Assembly (NCBI GenBank): GCA_963665595.2
Contig: CAXXJK010000004.1
Coordinates: forward strand, 558,001 to 622,000
DNA: 64,000 bases
From: G963665595 sp963665595
Lineage (GTDB): Bacteria; Actinomycetota; Coriobacteriia; Coriobacteriales; CADBOM01
Reading direction: 5' to 3'
A program made the translations under genes and the position numbers. Under the pieces are notes generated by a model. That model was not told the DNA's origin and did not search any database. It saw only the letters and a list, made by a program, of their open reading frames with translations. This document shows, one piece after another, positions 25,849-34,876 of the stretch (the first letter of the stretch is position 1; each line of letters opens with the position of its first letter).

Positions 25849-26184
25849 CTACGGCAAAAAGCAGGTAACACCCGTACCGAGTTCTTCCATGCGACGAGGA
25901 AGATCTTCCAGCGAAACCGCTTCCATGCATTGAGCAAGGCAGTGATGCACACAAGAAGGTTTCTTACCTTCTGCAATACGGTCTTCGCAGAGATCGCATA
26001 ACGAGGAAGGTACCGCTACATAGTTCCAATACCACTTACCATCGAGTTTTTCAGGGCCAAACTCAGCCAGTTTGATGCCCCACTCATCCTGAGACTTGAT
26101 ACCTTTTTCTTGACGACAGGCAACCTCGCAGGAATGGCAGCCGGTGCAATACTTGTAATCAATAAGCAATGCATGCTTTTTCAT
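25849..26184 (-). CDS. Two-cluster ferredoxin subunit of molybdoenzyme B
   Basis: A 111-residue protein almost identical to the product of 21355-21690; by eye the differences are His for Tyr near the N-terminus, EAVSLE for EAVALE, and GTGVTCF for GEGVTCF. It keeps both cysteine sets (CTGCHSCEVAC; LCDLC and CVHHCLAQC) for two [4Fe-4S] clusters and should pass electrons to molybdoenzyme B. Fourteen bases separate it from the catalytic gene, the same spacing as in module A. Even synonymous positions agree, so duplication is recent or the copies are kept alike by gene conversion. Confidence 0.9.
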   Translation of the reverse strand: MKKHALLIDYKYCTGCHSCEVACRQEKGIKSQDEWGIKLAEFGPEKLDGKWYWNYVAVPSSLCDLCEDRIAEGKKPSCVHHCLAQCMEAVSLEDLPRRMEELGTGVTCFLP

Positions 26185-26198
26185 GTTTATCACCATTC

Positions 26199-28559
26199 CT
26201 AATTCTTATGAATTTCTTCGTAGCTGAGCGGCGAAGAAACTCCGCTTGTCATGCTCTCAGGACCACGGCTTGCACGCGGCATGTACGCTTTAGGATCGCC
26301 ATTGCCGGCTTCATATCCGTCTACCTTATAAACCTTGCAGAGTACATTTTTGTAAGGAGCACCGTAACCGGTCACACCTACCTTATACATAGGGATGAGC
26401 TTGTTGATGTTAGACTTCCACGTGCCAAAGAGATTAGGAGCCTCAGCCTTATCTTCGGGGAACCACCAGCCATGCTCAGCATGAACAACGCGCTCAGGTA
26501 CTTCATTTGACACGCGCGCACGCTCGACACATTTACCCAGAGGGTTCTCGATGCAGACATAGTCGCCATCGTTGATACCCAAGTTTGCAGCCGTGTGAGG
26601 ATTGATAGTCAGCAGCGGGTCAGGGTGAATAGCGCGCAACGAGGGGATCTGGCGATGCTCGGAGTGAAATGACACGAAGCTGCGTCCTCCGGTGGTCAGA
26701 ACCAGCGGATACTCCTGGTAGAGATCCGGGGTGCTATAGGGGCTCATCGCCGGTTCCATAAAGTAGGGAAGCTCGTCTTCGCCGAAGTCGTCATAGATGG
26801 AGGAACATACTTCGATCAAGCCAGTGGGTGTGTTAAATCCTGGCTCGCCGTCAGGGCGCAGCATCCCCTTTTCGTACTTACGATATTCAAAGGGCTGCTG
26901 GAATGCGCCGTATTCACGGAGCTCTTTGAAGCCCCACTCATACTGGGTGTGTATCTGAGCATCAAAGAACTCTTCGACTGAATCCCAAGGCCATGCTCCG
27001 GGGTTGAGCCTCTTGCCAACGAGCATGTCGATCTCTAAATCTGAACGTGCTTCGCCCGGGTTAACCGCTGCATTCATCGCACCAAGGAAGTGGGTGTTGC
27101 GTCCGAAGTGAGGAAGAACGAATCCATCATGCTCAGGGAAGAAGCTGACCGGCAGCACGAGGTCGCAGAGACCCATGATGGTCGGTGTCATGAAGCAATC
27201 CTGAGCTGCATTGAAGTCCATCTTCAAGATGTGGTTATACCAACGCTCCGGCTCTGCATAGCAGGTGGGTGAGATGGGATTTGAAGCGTAAAAGTAGAAC
27301 ATATGGAATGCATACGGCTCATCGGTTTCAAGCGTAGTGAGTACGGCATCAGGATGAGCATAGGGACCCGTTGCATACGCAGGATGCTCCTCTTTGGCAT
27401 CGATGCGTTTTTTCTCGACTTCTTTGCCCACAAACTGCATGGTCTCGTATGTCCAGCGACCGAGGAAACTTGAGGGCAATGCCAACGTGATGCCACCGGG
27501 TACATCCATGTAACCGCAGATGGCGCCAATGGCCAAAAGCGACTGACCCGCCTGTGCACCATTTTGCTGGGTATCGATAGCAAGACCCCACATGATAGAA
27601 GAAGGAGCATTCGTTGCAAAGGCACGGGCGGCACCGCGTAACACTTCAGCCGGTACCCATGTGATCTCTTCTGCCCATTCAGGTGTCTTGTCTTTGACGC
27701 GCTCAGCAAGGTCATCCAAGCCAAATACCCAGTTCTCACAGAATTCGTGGTCGTAGAGGTCTTCTCCGATGATGACATTGAGCAATGCAAGACCTACTGC
27801 GGCATCGGTTCCGGGACGCAACTGAATATGGAACTCAGCACGAGAAGCAAGCCACGTCAAACGAGGATCGATGACGATAAGCTTCGAACCACGCTTCATA
27901 AGGTCAACGATAGCGTGACCATAGAACCCATCAGGGTTAGACTGCAGCGGGCTCTTGCCCCAGAGCATAATGTACTTGGGTACCTCATAGCGCGGATCAT
28001 CATAGCGGTCTGGGAAAAATGCTGCGTAGTCAAGCTCAGGGTAGCCCGCACCTAACAGAAAGTCACCGATAACCGTACGCGGACCATAGCAGGAAGCACC
28101 CGACATCATGAATGCATTGTTTGGAGTCTTGAATACGGCCTGAGCCATAGGCGGCGCGTATTCGGTAGCTTCACGGCCTGTTCCCTTTGATACATAGATA
28201 GCTTCTGGACCATAATCTGCCCAGATCTTACGAACCTCTCCTTCAAGAATATCGAGCGCCTCATCCCAACTGACGCGCTCCCATGTATCCTTGCCACGAT
28301 CTTCTTTGGCGCGTTTCATAGGATACTTGATACGGTCGGGGTGATTCAAGAATTCGCCCATCGCAAGACATCTCGGGCAGAGACGCCCCTGACTGATAGG
28401 GTGATCGGGGTCACCTTCGACCTTCACAAAGTTGCCTTCTTTGTCCGTATAGATCAGCATGCCGCAACCAACCGGATGACATCCCGGAGGCGACCAACCG
28501 CAGGTGCGAGTACAGATGAGCTCACCGTCTTCGGTCTTCCATTCCTTGCTCATTGCCAT
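26199..28559 (-). CDS. Molybdopterin oxidoreductase B, catechol-dehydroxylase-like
   Basis: A 786-residue paralog of the enzyme at 21705. It has the complete N-terminal cysteine set RTCGWSPPGCHPVGCGMLIY plus GRLCPRC. Long stretches are identical to A, including the MGD-binding core and most of the C-terminal domain. Differences cluster around residues 113-155 (GPEAIYVSKGTGREATEYAP; NNAFMMSGASC), around 365-440 and around 480-560. These patches probably line the substrate pocket, so the two enzymes may act on different phenolics. No signal peptide is present. GGAGGAGAG precedes ATG 28559. It forms a two-gene operon with the ferredoxin at 25849; zinc-ribbon genes and a PucR regulator lie upstream on the same strand. 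Confidence 0.88.
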   Translation of the reverse strand: MAMSKEWKTEDGELICTRTCGWSPPGCHPVGCGMLIYTDKEGNFVKVEGDPDHPISQGRLCPRCLAMGEFLNHPDRIKYPMKRAKEDRGKDTWERVSWDEALDILEGEVRKIWADYGPEAIYVSKGTGREATEYAPPMAQAVFKTPNNAFMMSGASCYGPRTVIGDFLLGAGYPELDYAAFFPDRYDDPRYEVPKYIMLWGKSPLQSNPDGFYGHAIVDLMKRGSKLIVIDPRLTWLASRAEFHIQLRPGTDAAVGLALLNVIIGEDLYDHEFCENWVFGLDDLAERVKDKTPEWAEEITWVPAEVLRGAARAFATNAPSSIMWGLAIDTQQNGAQAGQSLLAIGAICGYMDVPGGITLALPSSFLGRWTYETMQFVGKEVEKKRIDAKEEHPAYATGPYAHPDAVLTTLETDEPYAFHMFYFYASNPISPTCYAEPERWYNHILKMDFNAAQDCFMTPTIMGLCDLVLPVSFFPEHDGFVLPHFGRNTHFLGAMNAAVNPGEARSDLEIDMLVGKRLNPGAWPWDSVEEFFDAQIHTQYEWGFKELREYGAFQQPFEYRKYEKGMLRPDGEPGFNTPTGLIEVCSSIYDDFGEDELPYFMEPAMSPYSTPDLYQEYPLVLTTGGRSFVSFHSEHRQIPSLRAIHPDPLLTINPHTAANLGINDGDYVCIENPLGKCVERARVSNEVPERVVHAEHGWWFPEDKAEAPNLFGTWKSNINKLIPMYKVGVTGYGAPYKNVLCKVYKVDGYEAGNGDPKAYMPRASRGPESMTSGVSSPLSYEEIHKN

Positions 28560-28824
28560 ATAACTCTCCTCCTTCTCTTACTTCGCATATCAAAACCCGC
28601 AACATGCAAACATCAACAACAGCAGTTCGCATGAAGAAGCTGGGAATAACTGAATGGTATAGTTTTGAATCGACTGGCAGAACTGGTAATTCGCATGAAG
28701 CGACCGGGTTATTTTGGAACTATCTCTAATAACGTCGGTGATGGAGCACTGCGACTGAATAGTCCAATATCACCATCTCTACGCGCAGACGACCGATGGC
28801 GCTCTAGCTCACCGGCCGTCTGTA

Positions 28825-29046
28825 CTACCTGGTCATGATTGTGCTTCGCGTTCTTTTGCCTGTGCTTCCCACGTCTCTCTTGCTGGCATCTTTGAGTTCT
28901 TCCGTGAGAGCTGCCCCACATTTTTTGCATACGCTGAATACGAGCATATTTTTGTGCCCGCAGTCGGGACAAAATACGAATTTTGGTTTGCAATTATCGC
29001 AGGTTACTCTGCAACCACCCGAAGCACATAGCTCTTTCCTCTTCAC
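28825..29046 (-). CDS. Zinc-ribbon protein with a probable start-proximal frameshift
   Basis: A short cysteine-rich protein: CDNCKPKFVFCPDCGHKN then CKKCGAALTEEL, that is three CxxC pairs, followed by a basic tail. In the open frame only GTG 29046 is available and it has no ribosome site. A well-placed AGAGGAAAG sits before ATG 29029 (MCFG, like MCFR of the neighbouring zinc-ribbon gene), but that frame stops after 11 codons. Removing one G from TTCGGGTGG (about 29018-29022) would join this ATG to the cysteine-rich frame. Either the gene is broken by one inserted base or the sequence has an error there. It begins five bases after the previous gene's stop. Confidence 0.55.
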   Translation of the reverse strand: MKRKELCASGGCRVTCDNCKPKFVFCPDCGHKNMLVFSVCKKCGAALTEELKDASKRDVGSTGKRTRSTIMTR

Positions 29047-29050
29047 AGTA

Positions 29051-29326
29051 CTACTGAATAGGTGCTTTCGGAGCCACCGGAGCACTTGGTGCCTTCGGTG
29101 CCGCAGGAGCACCCGGAGCGCCGGGAACTTTAGGGGCACCTGCTCCACCCGGAGCCGCAGGAGCGCCAGGAGTTGCCTCTGATACCAGAGAAGCGGGATC
29201 GATACCTTCAAGATTGGTTTTGCAAAAGGGGCATTTCTTAGGAAGCACGCCTTGAGTGACGTTGATCTTCTTACCACAGTTGGGGCAGTGGGCGCCCGCG
29301 CTTACTTCAGCAGGTCTGAAACACAT
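29051..29326 (-). CDS. Zinc-ribbon protein with Pro/Ala-rich tail
   Basis: A 91-residue protein. Residues 1-40 form a zinc ribbon (HCPNCGKKI and KKCPFCKTNL). The last 45 residues are a low-complexity tail made of Pro, Ala, Gly and Lys (GAPAAPGGAGAPKVPGAPGA and onward). AAAGGA precedes ATG 29326. It is followed by a second zinc-ribbon gene five bases later and then by the molybdoenzyme B operon. The disordered tail suggests a scaffold or chaperone-like partner, but no function is known to me. Confidence 0.75.
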   Translation of the reverse strand: MCFRPAEVSAGAHCPNCGKKINVTQGVLPKKCPFCKTNLEGIDPASLVSEATPGAPAAPGGAGAPKVPGAPGAPAAPKAPSAPVAPKAPIQ

Positions 29327-29494
29327 GGCTGTCCTTTCGTACGAGTTGTATACCTTCTTAATAGTAGGTTTAGAACAAACTCGTATTCAACGACTGTTAT
29401 AACAAAATGTCTTCAGCTAATTGTGAAATCTGACAGCGCGCGCTTGGCAAGACTGCCTCTTGCGAGAATTATCACGATCTGTTGAGAGAATCGT

Positions 29495-31171
29495 TTAGAT
29501 GCAGCTGTCGATGAACAGACGATGGCAATCAAGCATCATCCGGCTTCTGAGCAGCGGCGAATCAAACGAGATATCAAAGCGTTTCTCTAACTTTGAAATA
29601 TGATAGAGCACGGTATTACGGTGAACATGGGCGATCTTAGATGTCTCAGTCGCGTTCTGCCCGTTGTTGAGATATATCCAGACCAACTGTACGATATTTG
29701 TTCCCGCGCTCCTATCTTCTTCAAGAAGTCTCTGCAGAATGCTGTGCTCGAAGGAAAACTCCACGAGATCTGTGTCGTGGCCTTCAGTGAGGAGATAATA
29801 TTTGAGCGTATGCTCGAATGCATAGCAGGGCAGGCCGGGAGCGCCGTATAACGATTCATATTCTCGTTTCATACACCCACGCATAGAATATGCGGTGAAT
29901 GCCTGTCTGAATGCATACCCAATGTCGCTAATACTATAAAAGACCTGAGAAGCACCTGCGGCAATCCCAAACGAACTGAATATTTGCTGATTTACTTCAT
30001 TAAATATTTTGTTACCTGAGAGCATGGCATCATTAGCTGAGGTCGAGTAGTACAACACCAGTAGATTATCTTTGAGCATGAACGGATAACAAAGCCCGCC
30101 GTTGAGACTCTTTGTCATTTCAACCAGTTTTGAACGAGTCTGATACGACATTTGAGAATCAAACTGAAAGTACAGAAGCCTGAATTGCTTAGCAACCGAG
30201 ATATTGGTCTGTTTGAGTTGCGCGTCAATATAATCATCTGTCATTTGTTCGCCTTCGATGAGTCCGATAAGGACTCTATGCCAAGGAGACTCGAGGTTGA
30301 CGGTCGTCTTCCAAAAATCTTTACATATGGAGATGATTCTTCTCATAAACTTGAGGAATATATCGGTCAGATATTCTATCGACCCCGAAGTACAGACCAC
30401 CACGACATGGAAGAGATAGGCGTTGTCTATGAACACAGGGTAATGCAGCGTCCAATAGGGGTGCTTCTCATCAGGCTCACATACGATGAGTTGGCTCTTT
30501 TCCTTTGCTACCGAGAGCACTTTTTTCTCTATGAACTGAATTTCGTCCTTGTCGTAGCAATTATTTTCCAGCAGGTAGCGATAGCCTCCTTCTTCAGGAG
30601 GTTCTATGCAGTGAGAAAACGCAATCAAATTATAGCCCGTGTCAGTGATACATATGAAGTTTCCTAATGTATTCTCACTGATAGCAATAATCTTATCGAG
30701 ACGTCCCTTGTTATACACGACCCGATCCATCTCGTTTTCCCAGATGATATCGTTGAAAAAGAGGCTTTTCAGCAAAGAGTCATAGTAGAAAAACCTCTCA
30801 AACTGTCGGATTACTATCGTTCGATTACGATACCCCTTTTCCAGAACCCATTCAGGCACGTTCTCGTCCCTTGTTATTATCACGCAAAATCGAGCAGAAC
30901 AGCCATCGAGTAGTTCGTGCGCTATGTCGCTATGACACAGGAACAGCGTATCGTTACGATAATCTTCTTCAAGCGCATCTTTGTCATTGAGTATCGGCAC
31001 ATACCAAGAAAATTTTCTGAGGCAGTTATCAGGAACATGCAGAAGATCGAGACCTCTGAAAGCTTCGAGAAGCATGCAGTAGCTTACATCACCCATGCGA
31101 AACGTACCGTAGGAGTCCATGGCGAGACCCTGCCTAGACTCCCATTTCATATTCGTTTCATCTTGCATCAT
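29495..31171 (-). CDS. PucR-type transcriptional regulator
   Basis: A 558-residue cytosolic regulator. The C-terminal PucR-type helix-turn-helix (about 510-545) reads NNGQNATETSKIAHVHRNTV, LYHISKLEKRFDISFDSPLL. The upstream 450 residues are a large divergent sensory region with no recognisable ligand motif. Start ATG 31171 has GAGG five bases before it; the open frame also reaches GTG 31177. Such regulators in Eggerthellaceae often neighbour inducible catabolic or respiratory genes; here it stands upstream of the zinc-ribbon genes and molybdoenzyme B on the same strand, so regulation of that module by a phenolic is a reasonable inference. Confidence 0.83.
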   Translation of the reverse strand: MMQDETNMKWESRQGLAMDSYGTFRMGDVSYCMLLEAFRGLDLLHVPDNCLRKFSWYVPILNDKDALEEDYRNDTLFLCHSDIAHELLDGCSARFCVIITRDENVPEWVLEKGYRNRTIVIRQFERFFYYDSLLKSLFFNDIIWENEMDRVVYNKGRLDKIIAISENTLGNFICITDTGYNLIAFSHCIEPPEEGGYRYLLENNCYDKDEIQFIEKKVLSVAKEKSQLIVCEPDEKHPYWTLHYPVFIDNAYLFHVVVVCTSGSIEYLTDIFLKFMRRIISICKDFWKTTVNLESPWHRVLIGLIEGEQMTDDYIDAQLKQTNISVAKQFRLLYFQFDSQMSYQTRSKLVEMTKSLNGGLCYPFMLKDNLLVLYYSTSANDAMLSGNKIFNEVNQQIFSSFGIAAGASQVFYSISDIGYAFRQAFTAYSMRGCMKREYESLYGAPGLPCYAFEHTLKYYLLTEGHDTDLVEFSFEHSILQRLLEEDRSAGTNIVQLVWIYLNNGQNATETSKIAHVHRNTVLYHISKLEKRFDISFDSPLLRSRMMLDCHRLFIDSCI

Positions 31172-31296
31172 GTACACCTCAGATATAATAGTTGTGCCTT
31201 ACTCGCGCGCTATTACACCACCGCTCGAGTAGCGAGCGTATCTGACTGAGCTCATCATACGAGCATTTACATATGATTCACTCGTCGTCGCTATAC

Positions 31297-32172
31297 CTAT
31301 TTCGAAGATTCATCCTTACGTTTTTCTAACGGCAAAACACCAGACAAATCACCGATGACGTTGACCAACTCAGTGTCTGAAGGAACCACTATCTTAGCGT
31401 TACCCCGCAGCGCAACCTCTGTTGCCTGTAGCTTTCTCAAGAGCTGAGCATTTCCCACAAAATAGGCCTCTGCAGCCTCGTTTACAAGTTTGATGGCCTG
31501 CGCCTCACCCTCTGCTTCAAGAATCTTTGCTTGCTTGATACCTTCGGCACGTTTGATCTCTGCACGCTTGGCACCATCAGCATTTGTCTCGGCGGCCGTA
31601 GCAAAGTCAATAGCTGCTATCTTCTCGTTTTCGGCCTTGACGACCTTGTTCATAGTCTCTTGGACATCCTTAGGAGGATCTATCTGCTTGAGTTCGGTAC
31701 GAACAATCTCAATACCCCACTTGTGAGTTTCGTTTTCGAGCGTGTGATGAAGTTCGGTGTTGATTCGCCCACGCTCGCTGTTAGCAGAACGCAATGACAT
31801 CGTGCCAATGATATTTCTGAGCGTGGTGCGTGCCAAGTTCACAATTTGAGATTCATAGTTATTGGCATTGTACTGAGAGCTTTTAACGCTCTCCTCGTCT
31901 TCCTTCACCTTGAAGTAGACCTGCGCATCCACGGTAGCGTTGAGGTTATCGTTGGTGATGATTTCTTGCGGCTCAGCGTTGATCATCTGTTCAGTGATAT
32001 TGACACGATACAGCTTCGTGATGCCCGGAATCACCCAATGAAATCCTGGCATGGCAAACTTCTTATACTTTCCCAGTGTCTCTATCAGGCCACGTTGCGT
32101 CGGTCTGACAATGCGGATACCCAACAAAAAGATAAGTACGACAACAATGATAACAATAACTAGAACCGGCAT
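31297..32172 (-). CDS. SPFH/band 7 (stomatin-like) membrane protein
   Basis: A 291-residue protein with an N-terminal membrane helix (MPVLVIVIIVVVLIFLLGI), then the band 7 core beginning IVRPTQRGLIETLGKYKKFA and MPGFHWVIPGITKLYRVNIT. A long charged coiled-coil helix follows (about 165-235, AAETNADGAKRAEIKRAEGI and so on), with a C-terminal domain ending in LEKRKDESSK. This is the standard stomatin/prohibitin layout; such proteins form large oligomeric rings at the membrane and often regulate proteases or transporters. The usual NfeD partner gene is not adjacent. AGGAGTGATGAA precedes ATG 32172. Confidence 0.93.
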   Translation of the reverse strand: MPVLVIVIIVVVLIFLLGIRIVRPTQRGLIETLGKYKKFAMPGFHWVIPGITKLYRVNITEQMINAEPQEIITNDNLNATVDAQVYFKVKEDEESVKSSQYNANNYESQIVNLARTTLRNIIGTMSLRSANSERGRINTELHHTLENETHKWGIEIVRTELKQIDPPKDVQETMNKVVKAENEKIAAIDFATAAETNADGAKRAEIKRAEGIKQAKILEAEGEAQAIKLVNEAAEAYFVGNAQLLRKLQATEVALRGNAKIVVPSDTELVNVIGDLSGVLPLEKRKDESSK

Positions 32173-32451
32173 TTCATCACTCCTATGATCGAGTCGTATA
32201 CATTGATTGTTAACTCTAGCGCTTGTCAGACTGGTGCGGCTCCAAGCTTGACGGTCTGTTCTCTACGCTTTCGGATACCCCTCATGGCCACCCAGATAAC
32301 ACCTCATGTAGTTCGAGGCTCACGCTTATTGTACTCCATGAATATGCCGCGCGATATACGCACGTCACGCCGAACAGAATAATCTTCGCTCCGGCTGCCG
32401 AAAAGAACGTAGCAGAAGAGTGGACTACCCCACATAACGTAGACGCTATAC
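32173..32451. other. Intergenic region
   Basis: No supported gene. It should carry the promoter of the stomatin-like gene (minus strand); no hairpin or clear operator was noticed. Confidence 0.35.
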
Positions 32452-34485
32452 CTATCGGGGTACGTAATAGATGAATACGATATCGTTATATTCACAGGAA
32501 TACTGTTCTACATAACGTTCATCGATGAATATTTGAAGCGTCTGAGTCATATTACCGTAGTCAACAAACGTATGGATTGAAGAAACAAACGGTGTTCTAT
32601 CGGTATCGAGTATAGTTTCTATCATGCCTGTTGCATTCGCATCAAGTTCTAGATCAGAGTAATCTACCGAGGGTATGTAGGCACTCCACCCCAACTGGGT
32701 ATACAGTTCAGGAAGCCACGGCCCAAGCCCCCGTGTATTCTCCGGGATATTTGCACGTATATCATCAAAAGCAGCGTCCCTTGCAGCTATGGCCTGCTCG
32801 CGATCTTTGAGCTGATAGACAATCTGACTAGGAAGAAACTCCAGCGCCTGCCATGCTGTCATAAGGAGAAATGAGATCAAACAGATACTGGCTGCCGCCG
32901 CAAGAACCTGTTCAATGCTCATGCGAACCGCCTGATGATATCGCTCTCTCAAAAACTGCAGCCAGTATAAGACGCAGAGCAACACTTCAGGAAATGCGAT
33001 ATTCATATTGCCTATAGCAGGCCTGTTTATAAAATAGACGAACAATAAGATGCCAAGCATAGAAAAGAAGAAGGGGAAGCGTTCTCTCACGGCCTGCTCG
33101 TGTTCCTGAGAAACCCTGACCCTATGTATCGCATGAGCAGCAGTGACGAGCAATATAATGAAGGCTAGCCACCACGCCGACGGTTGAAATGACAGATCGT
33201 ATTGGATGATCTCTGTCAGAGAGCACCCAACAAAGGGGAAGAGAAACGTTTCAAATGAGAGAAAATCCCCCTGCAAGAACAGTATGTTGCAGGCATTAGT
33301 AAGAAGCCAGGCAGCACAAAGAGTAATCGGCATCATTACTATGTTGCCGACTATTCCCCCGAACGCCATTCTTACCCTAAGGGGACGCGCCTGAAAACAG
33401 ACAAATATCATGGCTATGGACCATGCGGCAACAGAAAACAACCCCGTTTCAAGATTGAAGACCATATTGAGAGCACAGATAAGATATCCGCACATCATGC
33501 GCGTAAAAGAAAGCCGAGGGTTCGTGAGAACAATGGATGCGTACCACAAAAGAATGGAGAGAAACAGCATGCGGATGGGGAAATTTTGGAAATAAGGGCC
33601 AAAGGCAAATCCGCAGAAGAAATATGCACCTGCAACCAACACGCACAGAAAGCGTGAGTGCGAAAACCGATAGGCAGCGAACACGAAACAGAGAAAGGCG
33701 ATCATGTTGAGCACGCCCATGAGAACGCCTATCTGAAATATTCCAAAAGGAATAACCTTAAAGATCGGTAAAAAGAATAGAGCATAGTGGCCGTAGATAG
33801 ACACATTGAGAGGACCATAAGGGATACCGTTTGCGACATTTACTATGGAGTTCGTCACCGCATGGAGATTCATAAGGTATCCGGCAAATGGGTCGCCGTC
33901 AGTAGCAAACCCGATTTCTGTATCGAGATAGTAAAACACCATGAAAAATGCGAGAACCGCAAAGCAGAGCATGACGACTAGAAAAACAACCTGCTTTACT
34001 CGTGCCTTCCAAGAGGTTTCTTTTTCAGCATCTGCTTTCATGGCATATCTGAAGATCACAATCGCCAGAATCGTACAGATGAGAAAGATGACCACAACTA
34101 TCCAAAACGGCATGTTGTGCCATGGCAGCTGGCCCGCATTTGAGGCAAACTCTTCTGGGGCACCCCAGAAGATGACCAGATGAATAAACCAGAATACGCA
34201 GTAGATTGCAGTAATGATGATGAGAGCGTATATCCACTTCAGAGGCACAGTGCTGAAGTCCCCCATGCGACGAGTCAGGCGATATACGATCAAAAATACA
34301 ATCAAAAAGACAAAACAGGATAGCACATAGATTATCAGGTTTTGTTTTCCTACCGTTTCAAGATACTCGGCAGCAGATGTCTCAAGACAGATGAAAAACG
34401 TCGTAATACAAGCGCAGAGAGCACTACTCACTGCAACCCAGAAACTCTTTTCAGTATGGCCTCTGTTAATTCCTTCATGTTTCAT
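32452..34485 (-). CDS. Polytopic membrane protein, possible glycosyltransferase-like
   Basis: A 677-residue protein with about 12-14 membrane helices across residues 18-560 and a hydrophilic C-terminal region of about 115 residues. Segments such as MNLHAVTNSIVNVANGIPYG and NVSIYGHYALFFLPIFKVIP resemble the first periplasmic region of polyprenyl-phosphate-dependent sugar transferases, and LGPWLPELYTQLGWSAY lies in the C-terminal domain. There is no clear catalytic signature, so a cell-surface glycosylation role is only a suggestion. It lies alone on the minus strand. Confidence 0.65.
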   Translation of the reverse strand: MKHEGINRGHTEKSFWVAVSSALCACITTFFICLETSAAEYLETVGKQNLIIYVLSCFVFLIVFLIVYRLTRRMGDFSTVPLKWIYALIIITAIYCVFWFIHLVIFWGAPEEFASNAGQLPWHNMPFWIVVVIFLICTILAIVIFRYAMKADAEKETSWKARVKQVVFLVVMLCFAVLAFFMVFYYLDTEIGFATDGDPFAGYLMNLHAVTNSIVNVANGIPYGPLNVSIYGHYALFFLPIFKVIPFGIFQIGVLMGVLNMIAFLCFVFAAYRFSHSRFLCVLVAGAYFFCGFAFGPYFQNFPIRMLFLSILLWYASIVLTNPRLSFTRMMCGYLICALNMVFNLETGLFSVAAWSIAMIFVCFQARPLRVRMAFGGIVGNIVMMPITLCAAWLLTNACNILFLQGDFLSFETFLFPFVGCSLTEIIQYDLSFQPSAWWLAFIILLVTAAHAIHRVRVSQEHEQAVRERFPFFFSMLGILLFVYFINRPAIGNMNIAFPEVLLCVLYWLQFLRERYHQAVRMSIEQVLAAAASICLISFLLMTAWQALEFLPSQIVYQLKDREQAIAARDAAFDDIRANIPENTRGLGPWLPELYTQLGWSAYIPSVDYSDLELDANATGMIETILDTDRTPFVSSIHTFVDYGNMTQTLQIFIDERYVEQYSCEYNDIVFIYYVPR

Positions 34486-34548
34486 ATCTCGTCATGATAA
34501 CTGAATACTTAAGAAGATTTTCGCTCATCTGTAAAATTGTAATAACCA

Positions 34549-34779
34549 ATGGATAGTAACTTGATGTCAATCATCATCTACTGGAATATCAACATGAATG
34601 GGTTGGTGGTTGTTTACGACCAAACGCAACTGATACAGATTGAAAACCCTGAAGAGATAACCAAGCAGATGCAGACCGTCAATGCCTACGATAGCGTTGG
34701 CTCTGCCGTTTTAGACCCTAAAACAGGAAACCTGTACGTCATGGACAACAACGCTACCTCAGAGACAGACGCTCACTAG
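34549..34779 (+). CDS. Possible short protein or gene remnant
   Basis: An open frame of 76 codons: NGLVVVYDQTQLIQIENPEE, later GSAVLDPKTGNLYVMDNNAT. The second part looks like one blade of a beta-propeller. There is no ribosome site before ATG 34549, and an internal ATG at 34594 fares no better. The low similarity to anything known to me makes it either a remnant of a larger exported protein or a chance frame; it fills most of the 340-base gap between two genes. Confidence 0.3.
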   Translation: MDSNLMSIIIYWNINMNGLVVVYDQTQLIQIENPEEITKQMQTVNAYDSVGSAVLDPKTGNLYVMDNNATSETDAH

Positions 34780-34826
34780 AGACTGGCAGCATACCCATAA
34801 GCCCATGAGGGAATATCGAAGAATCT

Positions 34827-34876
34827 AAGAAACAAACGATGGCTATCCGCTGGTAAATAGCCATCGTTTGTTTCTT
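34827..34876 (-). terminator. Long perfect terminator hairpin
   Basis: A perfect 20-base-pair stem, AAGAAACAAACGATGGCTAT (34827-34846) with its complement at 34857-34876, directly abutting the stop codon of the lectin gene (34877-34879). T-rich on both outer sides. Confidence 0.9.
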
